Below, in pieces: positions 1-6,186 of a stretch of 27,102 bases of DNA. Where the stretch lies: the NCBI GenBank assembly GCA_947581665.1, contig CANPVI010000004.1, positions 1-27,102 on the forward strand, in the 5' to 3' direction. The notes below the pieces were generated by a model. It had not been told where the DNA came from. It made no database searches and saw only the letters and a program-made list of their open reading frames with translations. A program made the position numbers and the translations under genes. The DNA is from an uncultured Atopobiaceae bacterium (GTDB lineage: Bacteria; Actinomycetota; Coriobacteriia; Coriobacteriales; Atopobiaceae). How positions within the stretch are numbered: the stretch's first letter is position 1; the number at the start of each line of letters is the position of its first letter.

Positions 1-770
1 AGTGCGCCCATCGTGTCGTAGGAGAGCTCGGGCTTGATGTCGAGCTTACCGCCGATGGCCGCGGCCTGCGGCGGGATGCGGCCGCCCTTGGCGAGCGCAT
101 CGAAGTTATCCAGCGTGAAGTAGCCCTGGATGTAGTAGCGCGCCTCCTTGGCCCACGCCACGAGGTCCTTCGCCGTGGCGCCGAGGTCGGCCTGGTGCAC
201 GGCTTCGATGGCGAGGAGCTCGGCTGCGGCCGAGGGGCACTTGTTGTCCACGATGTAGAGCTCGAAGTCCGGGTAGTCCTGCTTCAAGAGCTGCGCGGCC
301 TCTTGCGCCGAGTGGATCGACGAGGAGAGGCCGGCCGTGAAGCCGAGGTAGACGGTCGGCACGCCCTTCTTCGCCGCCTCCTCGAAGATCTCGAGGTAGC
401 GGCCCGGCGTCACCGCCGAGGTGGAGACGTCCGCGCCCTTTCGCATGGCCTCGTAGAACTCGTGTGCGGAGAGCGATTCCCAGAGGTCGGCGATGTATTC
501 CTTACCGTCGACCACATAGGGGAAGCCGATGATCGTCACGTCCAGGGCGTGCGCGACGAGTGGATCGAAGTCCGCGCAGCTGTCCACGATGATGTTCACC
601 TTGCGATCGTTGTGGTAGATCGGCTGGGTGTAGTTCGACTCGTGGACACCGGAGCGATGCTCCTCGTCCTCGACTTCGGCCTTCGGTGCGTCCGGAGAGA
701 GCGCTTCGGGGTTGATCTCCTCTTCCGTCGCGTTCGCGGCGTCGGTGTGCTCGTCTTGCGTGGCGGCCAT
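1..770 (-). CDS. DegV family protein (3' end beyond window)
   Basis: Reading from the ATG at 770, the frame stays open for 256 codons to the window edge, so the C-terminus is missing. DegV proteins are two-domain fatty-acid-binding proteins; in Firmicutes the related FakB hands fatty acids to the kinase FakA. After an acidic N-terminal extension of about 58 residues, the DegV core begins with VNIIVDSCADFDP. The ligand-loop region TSAVTPGRYLEIFEEA corresponds to the family's TS-x-PSP element. It is followed by YLGFTAGLSSSIHSAQ and later by FDALAKGGRIP, the usual L-x-x-L-x-K-G-G-R-I signature. A GGGAGG ribosome binding site lies just upstream of the ATG. The gene is 84 bp downstream of hpf on the same strand and probably shares its transcript, with a folded spacer in between. 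The acidic extension is unusual and of unknown role. Family assignment is firm; the physiological ligand is not known. Confidence 0.9.
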   Translation of the reverse strand, partial: MAATQDEHTDAANATEEEINPEALSPDAPKAEVEDEEHRSGVHESNYTQPIYHNDRKVNIIVDSCADFDPLVAHALDVTIIGFPYVVDGKEYIADLWESLSAHEFYEAMRKGADVSTSAVTPGRYLEIFEEAAKKGVPTVYLGFTAGLSSSIHSAQEAAQLLKQDYPDFELYIVDNKCPSAAAELLAIEAVHQADLGATAKDLVAWAKEARYYIQGYFTLDNFDALAKGGRIPPQAAAIGGKLDIKPELSYDTMGA

Positions 771-802
771 GGGGCCTCCCTTTCGGTCGTGCGGGTCATG
801 CG

Positions 803-836
803 GTGTGGCGCGGCTCGCCACACGAGGCCGCGCCAC
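803..836 (-). repeat. Overlapping inverted repeats in the hpf-degV spacer
   Basis: Two perfect inverted repeats share an arm. GTGTGGCG at 803-810 pairs with CGCCACAC at 816-823 (5-nt loop). GTGGCGCGGC at 805-814 pairs with GCCGCGCCAC at 827-836 (12-nt loop). Because 805-810 is used by both, the RNA can form only one at a time. The element lies between the hpf stop and the degV ribosome binding site. No T-run follows on the minus strand, so it does not look like a simple intrinsic terminator. A role in mRNA stability or processing is an inference. Confidence 0.6.
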
Positions 837-854
837 GACGAGGGCATCTCTTCG

Positions 855-1451
855 TTAGGCCTCGGAGTTCTCCTCTTCGGGCTTGAGGATGCCGTAGCCG
901 CCGTCCTTGCGGTGGTAGATCACGTGGACGTTTCCGGTCTGCATGTCGCGGAAGACGTAGAAGTCGTGGCCGAGGAGATCCGCCTGCACGAGCGCGTCCT
1001 CCTCCGTGAGGCGCGTGTACTCGATGTACTTCGTGCGCACGAGGCGATCGTCGTCCTCTTCGGCCTCTTCCTCGCCCTTCTCCACGATCTCGCCGAGCTC
1101 CGTGCCTGGCACCACAGGCTTGAGATCCTCGCCGTGCGGGCGATGGCGCTTGTCGATGACCTTCGTCTTGTACTTGCGAAGCTGGCGCGTGACCATGCGC
1201 GCGGCCTCGTCGATCGCGGCCTCGGCATCGTCCTTGGTGGCGGTCACGCGCACCACGGTGCCGCGCACGCGCACCGTGACCTCGCAGATGGTGCGCTCCT
1301 TGGTCCCCTTGTAGCTCGTCACGCGAAGCACCACATCCGCCGTCATGGGCTGAATGTCAAAGACCTTGAGCGCATCGCCGATCTTCGAGATGACGCGGTC
1401 GTACAGGGCATCCGTCACGCGGATCTTGCGTCCCGTTACCTTGATCTCCAT
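855..1451 (-). CDS. hpf: Ribosome hibernation-promoting factor, long form
   Basis: Encodes a 198-aa long-form HPF, which binds the 30S decoding region in starved cells and drives 100S ribosome dimers. The N-terminal S30AE domain (residues 1 to about 105) starts MEIKVTGRKIRVTDAL and includes the basic helix AARMVTRQLRKYKTKVIDK. An acidic linker with EKGEEEAEEDDD follows. The C-terminal dimerisation domain carries YIEYTRLTEEDALVQADLLGHDFYVF and ends in NVHVIYHRKDGGYGIL. Length and domain order match the long form of Gram-positive bacteria, not the short gammaproteobacterial HPF. A good GGGAGGTT ribosome binding site precedes the ATG. Its position near comF recalls the comF-hpf-secA order common in Gram-positives, but here a lipoprotein gene is inserted between them and degV follows. 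Confidence 0.96.
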   Translation of the reverse strand: MEIKVTGRKIRVTDALYDRVISKIGDALKVFDIQPMTADVVLRVTSYKGTKERTICEVTVRVRGTVVRVTATKDDAEAAIDEAARMVTRQLRKYKTKVIDKRHRPHGEDLKPVVPGTELGEIVEKGEEEAEEDDDRLVRTKYIEYTRLTEEDALVQADLLGHDFYVFRDMQTGNVHVIYHRKDGGYGILKPEEENSEA

Positions 1452-1643
1452 GGGAACCTCCCTATCGTGGGTGGATAGCTGAGCCTAGCCAGGGTTCTGA
1501 GAAGGGTTTCTACCCGAGCGGACGGGTTTCGAGCCTACGGAGACGTGAACGCGCGGCGAGGAGATTTGGCGGCGCGCCGGATGGCCCTTCGAACCGTGGG
1601 GTCCATCGTGCCATGCCGTGGCGCCGCGCGCGGCAGGCGCGGC

Positions 1644-2750
1644 CTAGCTGGTGGTGGTGTCACCGCCCTCCATGTCCTCCGTGCCTTCTGCGCCCTCGGT
1701 GGTCGTGCCGTCCGTGTCGGGAACGATGGTGCTATCGGACGGGATTTCCGTGTCGTCGGTGGGGGTGGTCGAAAGGTCGTCGCCGCTCGCGGCGTTGCTG
1801 CCGGCCTCGCCGCCTGGCGTCGTGGGCTGCGTGGCGTCCACGAGCTCCACGCCGGAGATCTGCGAGGCGGCCGTGAGGCGCGGGAGATCGCCCACCCACT
1901 TCGAAAGGATGAGCGCGAGGACGCCGTTATCGCGAATGTCGGACATCGCGGTGTCGACGGCGCTCGAGAGGGTGCTGTTCTGCGCGGCTACGCCCACGCC
2001 CATGCCGATGGGCACGTTGAGGGTGCCGCAGAAGCAGATGCCACCGAGCTCGTTCGCGAGGAACGCGCCGGGGTAGACAGGGCAGAGCACGTAGGCCACC
2101 TCGCCCGCGACGAGCGCATCCATGGCCTCGTCGATGTTGCCGTAACCCTTCTCGGACATCGTGAGGTTCGAGGTGGCGAGGAGCTGCTGGCTTGCGGAGC
2201 CCATCTGCACGCCCACCGTCTGGCCCTCGAGCTCGGAAGCCGAGAGGAGGGTCGGCGCATCGCCGAGCGTGAAGAAGCCCACCGCCTGCTCCATGTAGTC
2301 CGCGGAGACCGCGTAGCCGGGCGCCTCGGCGCTCTCCACGCCCATCACCACGTCCACCGGGGTGAGGGCCATCGTCGCGCTGTTTGAGAGGGGCACGAAC
2401 CTCGCGCTGAGGCCGAGCTCGGAGGCGAGCGCCGCGGCCACGTCGACGTCGATGCCCGCATAGCCCGTGGAGGTCTCGAAGACCGCCGGCGCGCCCTCAT
2501 CCGTGATGAGGCCGATGGTGAGCACGCCGTCCTCGATGATGTCCGGCATGCCCACGAGCGGCTCGCGAGCCTCGAGGTAGGCAGCCTGCGCCTCCTCCAC
2601 CGAGGTGGTGGTGAAGGGATTCAGGTTGTCGATGAAATCGCATCCGGCAAGGCACACCGCGCCCACGAAGACGGCCACGAGGGCCGCGATCCTGACGAGG
2701 AGCTTCGGGCGGTGAGCGCGCGACGTGATGGCGTTCGTGGTTCGGACCAT
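1644..2750 (-). CDS. Family 3 extracellular solute-binding lipoprotein
   Basis: Encodes a 368-aa predicted lipoprotein of the amino-acid ABC-transporter binding-protein type. The ATG at 2750 was chosen over longer in-frame options because it has an AAAGGAAG ribosome binding site and begins a clean lipoprotein signal: a basic N-terminus, a hydrophobic run and the lipobox LAGC with Cys37 as the lipidation site. Family-3 features include VLTIGLITDEGAPAVF, GYAGIDVDVAAALASELGL and ELEGQTVGVQMGSASQQLL. The last 60 or so residues form a low-complexity tail rich in Thr, Asp, Glu, Gly and Ser. That tail is atypical for a binding protein and could be a surface linker or a substrate for surface glycosylation (inference). 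No permease or ATPase gene adjoins it, so its transporter partners are elsewhere or absent. Ligand unknown. Confidence 0.85.
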   Translation of the reverse strand: MVRTTNAITSRAHRPKLLVRIAALVAVFVGAVCLAGCDFIDNLNPFTTTSVEEAQAAYLEAREPLVGMPDIIEDGVLTIGLITDEGAPAVFETSTGYAGIDVDVAAALASELGLSARFVPLSNSATMALTPVDVVMGVESAEAPGYAVSADYMEQAVGFFTLGDAPTLLSASELEGQTVGVQMGSASQQLLATSNLTMSEKGYGNIDEAMDALVAGEVAYVLCPVYPGAFLANELGGICFCGTLNVPIGMGVGVAAQNSTLSSAVDTAMSDIRDNGVLALILSKWVGDLPRLTAASQISGVELVDATQPTTPGGEAGSNAASGDDLSTTPTDDTEIPSDSTIVPDTDGTTTEGAEGTEDMEGGDTTTS

Positions 2751-3137
2751 GGTGTCGGCTTCCTTTCGGCTGCCCTTCCTGTCTTCGCGCCGAGGCGGAC
2801 GCCCGAAGCGCCGCCCCGCAAGAGCCCCTTCCCAGCTGACCTGGTCTTCGACCCCACACCCGCGCACCGGGACCGTCGCTTCGGGCGCCGCGGCGCCCCC
2901 ACGGTTGGTCCTCTCTCCCCGAGGAACGGCGTCCCTCTCGCGAAGGGAGGTGCGACTTACGTCTAGAACGAGCCGTGATCGCCCGGGTGCGCGCACCCGG
3001 GCTTACGTGGGTCCGTTGGGCCTCGTCTGCCATGGACTTGGATGGAAACGCTCGCGCCCAATCCATCCGCAACCACAGACCTGGCAAGGGACCCTTGAAG
3101 TATACCAACGGCCCACGCGCCACACGCGCGTGCGGGA
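2751..3137. other. 387-bp intergenic region with strong secondary-structure potential
   Basis: No credible gene lies here. On the minus strand, in the direction of the binding-protein gene, there are several hairpin-forming stretches: a 22-bp perfect palindrome at 2981-3002; TCCCT/AGGGA and TCCTC/GAGGA stems between about 2915 and 2955; and GGGCGCCGCGGCGCCC, itself a perfect palindrome, near 2885-2900. This could be a long structured 5' leader of the binding-protein gene plus the comF end. No conserved riboswitch signature could be matched by eye, and no clear promoter is visible. Confidence 0.4.
2981..3002. repeat. 22-bp perfect palindrome
   Basis: The core CCCGGGTGCGCGCACCCGGG (2982-3001) is perfectly self-complementary and extends one pair on each side. 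It sits about 135 bp past the comF stop and 230 bp before the binding-protein start. No T-run follows on either strand, so it is a poor intrinsic terminator. It could be a protein-binding operator or an RNA hairpin. Confidence 0.7.
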
Positions 3138-3866
3138 CTACCACACCCGAGCCACCGACGCGCCAAGTGGCACGAACGCACCGCGCGCCACGAGGGCGCG
3201 CGCCGCCTCCCGAAGAGACGCGCCGGTGGTGATGACGTCATCCACGAGCAGGAGCCGGCTGCCCCACACCTCGCCCATCACCTCGAACGTCCCGCGCACG
3301 TTTTCCTCGCGTTCCTCGCCTCCGAGCTCGCGCTGGTCGCCGGCGCGATGATGGACGAGGACGTCGGCCACGGGCAGGCCGATGCGCTTCGAGAGCTCGC
3401 GCGCCACGAGCTCCATGTGGTCGAAGCCACGGCGCAGGTACGCCTGCTCGGTGGCGGGGATGAAGGCGATCGCGTCGATGGCCTCGAGCACGGAGGGCTC
3501 GCACTCGGCGAGGTTTTCAATTGCAAAGCGCAATGCCTCGGCGAGCAGTGGGGCGAGCCTGCGCTCGTGTTCGTCCTTGTAAACCTTCACGAGGCGCTCG
3601 ACCACGCCCTCGTAGGCGAACGCCGAGGCCACGCGTCCCAGCTCCGGCGCGGGCTCCGTGCAGTTCGTGCACACGAGCCAGCCGAAGGGCGCGCCGCAAT
3701 GCGGGCACGCGAAGCGCTGGTCGATGGCGGGAAGGCTCGCGGCGCACGCGGGGCAAAGCAGCGTCCCCGGCTCGTCGCAGCCCACGCAGCGCGCGGGCCA
3801 GAGGAACTCGAGCGCGCCTTCGACGAGCCGCGTGAGCAGGGGCGATTGTCCGAGGGGCGATGCCAT
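3138..3866 (-). CDS. comF: ComF family phosphoribosyltransferase-like protein
   Basis: Encodes 242 aa of the ComF/GntX family. Members combine a zinc ribbon with a type I phosphoribosyltransferase fold and act with the ComFA helicase in DNA uptake in competent bacteria; the biochemical role is still incompletely defined. The N-terminal half has four C-x2-C pairs (Cys27/30, 38/41, 54/57, 66/69), consistent with zinc binding. The C-terminal PRPP-binding loop LLLVDDVITTGASL lies at residues 205-218. The start at 3866 gives the usual N-terminus (hydrophobic helix before the first CxxC), although the ribosome binding site is weak. It lies 107 bp downstream of tatD, with a terminator-like hairpin between. 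No comFA or other competence gene is in the window. Confidence 0.9.
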   Translation of the reverse strand: MASPLGQSPLLTRLVEGALEFLWPARCVGCDEPGTLLCPACAASLPAIDQRFACPHCGAPFGWLVCTNCTEPAPELGRVASAFAYEGVVERLVKVYKDEHERRLAPLLAEALRFAIENLAECEPSVLEAIDAIAFIPATEQAYLRRGFDHMELVARELSKRIGLPVADVLVHHRAGDQRELGGEEREENVRGTFEVMGEVWGSRLLLVDDVITTGASLREAARALVARGAFVPLGASVARVW

Positions 3867-3920
3867 GGCGAAAGCCTACGCGCGCGCACCGGAGAGCGCG
3901 GGCCGCGCCCGGCTCACCCG

Positions 3921-3943
3921 AAAACCGTCCAACACCGTGTTGG
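3921..3943 (-). terminator. Putative intrinsic terminator after tatD
   Basis: On the minus strand CCAACAC and GTGTTGG (3943-3929, one central base) form a compact hairpin with an effective 6-bp stem. It is followed directly by ACGGTTTT at 3928-3921. Its place 30 bp after the tatD stop fits an intrinsic terminator or attenuator before comF. The T-run is short, so strength is uncertain. Confidence 0.5.
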
Positions 3944-3973
3944 GGAGGTTTGACCGCGCGCGATGGTGTTTCC

Positions 3974-4978
3974 CTAGCGCCGGCCGCGCGAGGATCCGAA
4001 GAGCTCGCGCGCGTTTCCCCAGGCGGCTTCGAACGTGGCGCGCCTCGGCTCGCCGAGCGCCTCGCCACGCACTTCGGCGAGGAGATCGGCCGTGGCGAGG
4101 GTGAAGGCCGGCTCGGCAGCGCGGCCGCGAAGTGGCTCGGGCGACATGTAGGGGCTGTCGGTTTCGGTGAGGAGCGCGTCGAGCGGGCACGCCGCCGCGG
4201 CATCGCGTATCTCGTCCGAGCGCTTGAAGGTCATGGCGCCACCGAAGGCCACCTTCGAGCCGATGGCGAGCCAGCCCTCCAGGGGCTCGGGGCCGAGCGT
4301 GTAGCAGTGGAGGTCGATGCCGAGCGGCGCCACGTCCGCCGCAGCCACGATCTCGAGCGCCTCCTCATGGGCCTCGTAGGCCGCATCGCCCACCTCGTCG
4401 CGCACATGGAGCTCGAGCGGAAGCCCGAATTCCCTTGCGAGCTCGAGCTGGCGCGCGAATGCCGCGCGCTGGATGCCATGGGGAAGCTCCGAGTGGTAGT
4501 CCAGCCCGCACTCGCCAAGCGCCACGCAGCGCGGATCGGCGAGGAGCGTTTTGAGGGAATCGACGCACCCCTCGAGCTCGGCGGCCCCATATGGGTGCAC
4601 GCCCGCCGAGAGGTCCACGCGGAGCGGCTCGCGCGGGAAGGCGGGGACGAGGCCGACGGAGAGCGCGACGTCGATCTCGCGCTGCGCGGCTTCCTCGGTC
4701 TCGGAGAGCCAAGAGAGGAACGCCTTCGCATCGCGCCCGGCCTCGCTCGCGTCGACGATGCACACGACCCACGTGACGCCCGCGAACCACGCGCGCGCAA
4801 GCCACGAGGCCGCCGCGTCGCGACGCTCGACGGCGCTCGCCTCGGCGTCGGCCGCCATCGAGAGGTGCGCGTGGGTGTCCGCCACGGGCGCCGCGGGCGG
4901 CTCGAGCGAGACCGGCTTGCCTTTCGCGTTGAAGAAGAGCGTCCCCGCGCGAAGCGCCTCATCAATCCACGAGCTCAT
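3974..4978 (-). CDS. tatD: TatD family metal-dependent hydrolase/DNase
   Basis: Encodes 334 aa of the TatD family, metal-dependent nucleases of the amidohydrolase superfamily (TIM barrel). All expected metal ligands are visible: His36 and His38 in DTHAHL, Glu156 in GECGLDY, His191 in LELHVRD, His224 in DLHCYT and Asp274 in TETDSPYMSPEP. The ATG at 4978 was chosen because a good AGGAG ribosome binding site lies upstream; the longer in-frame extension runs into a repeat-rich spacer and has none. About 30 extra residues precede the barrel. The metG, tatD and rsmA genes are neighbours in very many Gram-positive genomes; here the order is metG-rsmA-tatD and the rsmA-tatD gap is expanded by repeats. 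Substrate (DNA exonuclease versus D-aminoacyl-tRNA deacylase-like activities) cannot be read from sequence. Confidence 0.94.
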   Translation of the reverse strand: MSSWIDEALRAGTLFFNAKGKPVSLEPPAAPVADTHAHLSMAADAEASAVERRDAAASWLARAWFAGVTWVVCIVDASEAGRDAKAFLSWLSETEEAAQREIDVALSVGLVPAFPREPLRVDLSAGVHPYGAAELEGCVDSLKTLLADPRCVALGECGLDYHSELPHGIQRAAFARQLELAREFGLPLELHVRDEVGDAAYEAHEEALEIVAAADVAPLGIDLHCYTLGPEPLEGWLAIGSKVAFGGAMTFKRSDEIRDAAAACPLDALLTETDSPYMSPEPLRGRAAEPAFTLATADLLAEVRGEALGEPRRATFEAAWGNARELFGSSRGRR

Positions 4979-5016
4979 ATGTGCGATCTCCTCTCGAGGC
5001 ATCAGCGGCGACACCA

Positions 5017-5077
5017 TTTGCCCGGGCGGGCCCGCTTGCGGTGCTGTTTCCCTTTGCCCGGACGGACCCGCTTGCGG
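5017..5077. repeat. Two-copy 25-bp direct repeat, 36-bp period
   Basis: TTTGCCCGGGCGGGCCCGC continuing to TTGCGG at 5017-5041 recurs at 5053-5077 with only two G-to-A differences. The second copy is bracketed by GGTGCT (5040-5045) and AGCACC (5078-5083), which could pair. Only two units exist, with no spacers of CRISPR type. Confidence 0.8.
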
Positions 5078-5120
5078 AGCACCGGAGATGCGCGGTAAGC
5101 GGGTTCGCGCGGGCCAGGCC

Positions 5121-5159
5121 AAAACGGAGCCAGTCTTCGCGCTTTGCGCGAGGACTGGC
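5121..5159 (-). terminator. Putative intrinsic terminator after rsmA
   Basis: On the minus strand GCCAGTCCTCGCGC (5159-5146), an AAA loop and GCGCGAAGACTGGC (5142-5129) form a 14-bp stem with one G-T wobble. TCCGTTTT follows at 5128-5121. This is the most convincing terminator in the window and would end the metG-rsmA transcript 80-120 bp after rsmA. Confidence 0.65.
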
Positions 5160-5172
5160 GATTCCGCACTCG

Positions 5173-5231
5173 CGTCGAGGAGGACCGTTTACCGCGCAAC
5201 TTCGTTGCACCGTACACGGTCCTCCTCGACG
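5173..5231. repeat. Long imperfect inverted repeat (28-position arms)
   Basis: CGTCGAGGAGGACCGT (5173-5188) is perfectly complementary to 5216-5231. The inner arms 5189-5200 and 5204-5215 pair at 9 of 12 positions around a 3-nt TTC loop. The right arm belongs to the duplicated rsmA 3' end, so the left arm is an inverted further copy of that sequence. Confidence 0.85.
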
Positions 5232-5239
5232 AAATCAAT

Positions 5240-6172
5240 TCAGACGCACCGTAGACGACCATCCTCGGTGAGATCAATTGGGAGCAGTTCGCTTAGTTCC
5301 AGGAATTGCGTCGGGGCGAGGGCCTCGGCGCGCACTCGCGGATCCAGGGAGAGCCTCGTGAGGGCCCCCTCCACCGCCTCGCGCGGAATGCCGGCAGCGA
5401 AGAGGTTGTTCGCGAGGGTCTTCCTGCGCTGCGCGAAGGCCGCGTCCACGAGCGTCGAGACGCGCGAGAGCGCCTCGGCGTCGGCGCGCTCGCCGCGCTC
5501 GAGCGTGACGACCGCCGAATCCACATGGGGCGCCGGCCAGAAGCTCTCGCGCGCCACCTCGAAGCGGTTCACCACCCGCGAATGGAGCGCGAGCTTTACC
5601 GTGTAGGCGCCGTAGTCCTTGGTGGAAGGTCGCGCGGCGATGCGATCGGCCACCTCGCGCTGCACCATCACCGTCGCGCGCACGAGGCTCCCGAGGCGCT
5701 CGAAGGCGCGAAAGAGCACCGTCGCCGCCACGGAGTAGGGCAAGTTCGCCACGAGCTTCGTGGGTCCGCTCACGCACCCAAGCTCGCCGAGCGCGCTCGC
5801 GAGCATCGAGGGCTCGAGGTGCGCCGCGTCGCCAAGCACCACGGCAAGCGAGGCCGCCGCGCCCTCAAGGGTGCGGGGCAAAAGCTCGGCAAACGCCGGC
5901 TCGAGCTCCACCGCCACCACGGCTCGCACGCGCGTCAGGAGCTCGCGGGTGAGCACGCCGAGGCCGGGGCCCACCTCGAGCACCACGTCTTCTGGGGAGA
6001 GCTCCGCACGCGCCACGATGCGCTCGAGCACGGCGCGGCTCACGAGGAAGTTCTGGCCACGGCTCCTCTTCGGGGAGAGCCCGAGCGATTCCACGAGCGA
6101 TCGCACGACCGAGGGCGAGGTGAGGTTCAGCTCCTCGCCAAGCTCCTCGCCAAACGAGCGTGCCTCGGGCAC
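5240..6172 (-). CDS. rsmA: 16S rRNA dimethyladenosine transferase
   Basis: Encodes RsmA (KsgA), which uses S-adenosylmethionine to dimethylate two adjacent adenines in the 3' terminal helix of 16S rRNA late in 30S assembly. Visible motifs are SPKRSRGQNFL (about residues 33-43), the SAM-binding loop VLEVGPGLGVLT (64-75), the acidic VVAVELEPAF, and the catalytic NLPY (143-146). The GTG at 6172 is preferred because GGGGCGAGGGGC lies upstream and it follows the metG stop by 14 bp; the frame is open further upstream but overlaps metG. The N-terminus is still uncertain by some 20 residues. It is probably co-transcribed with metG. Its last 12 codons (IDLTEDGRLRCV) are repeated, diverged, just after the stop. 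Confidence 0.93.
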   Translation of the reverse strand: MPEARSFGEELGEELNLTSPSVVRSLVESLGLSPKRSRGQNFLVSRAVLERIVARAELSPEDVVLEVGPGLGVLTRELLTRVRAVVAVELEPAFAELLPRTLEGAAASLAVVLGDAAHLEPSMLASALGELGCVSGPTKLVANLPYSVAATVLFRAFERLGSLVRATVMVQREVADRIAARPSTKDYGAYTVKLALHSRVVNRFEVARESFWPAPHVDSAVVTLERGERADAEALSRVSTLVDAAFAQRRKTLANNLFAAGIPREAVEGALTRLSLDPRVRAEALAPTQFLELSELLPIDLTEDGRLRCV

Positions 6173-6186
6173 GACGCCCCTCGCCC

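Larger units (their letters stand above)
4979..5239. repeat. Repeat-rich rsmA-tatD spacer
   Basis: This 261-bp gap holds no credible gene. It contains a 36-bp-period direct repeat (5017-5083), a strong terminator-like hairpin (5121-5159), a long imperfect hairpin (5173-5231), and a diverged copy of the 3' end of rsmA (5208-5240) in the same reading frame. Small open frames across it encode Arg/Ser-rich peptides without start signals and are judged non-coding. The density of direct and inverted repeats points to local duplication or a small repeat element. Confidence 0.75.

Noticed and set aside
1621..1640. GC-rich palindrome after the binding-protein stop as a terminator
   Set aside because: The GCCGCGCGCGGC core can fold, but there is no T-run on the minus strand and such palindromes are frequent at this base composition.
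2751..3137. Possible SRP RNA, glycine riboswitch or T-box in the binding-protein leader
   Set aside because: Short resemblances (ACCAGGTCAG; GGGGAGAG; CGAAG) were seen, but the required flanking helices and core motifs do not line up. No named RNA class is claimed.
5017..5083. CRISPR-like repeat
   Set aside because: Only two units with an 11-bp gap, no further spacers and no cas genes.
4979..5277. Small Arg/Ser-rich proteins of 82-96 codons in the rsmA-tatD spacer
   Set aside because: No ribosome binding sites, overlapping frames on both strands, and the repeats in the peptides simply reflect the DNA repeats.
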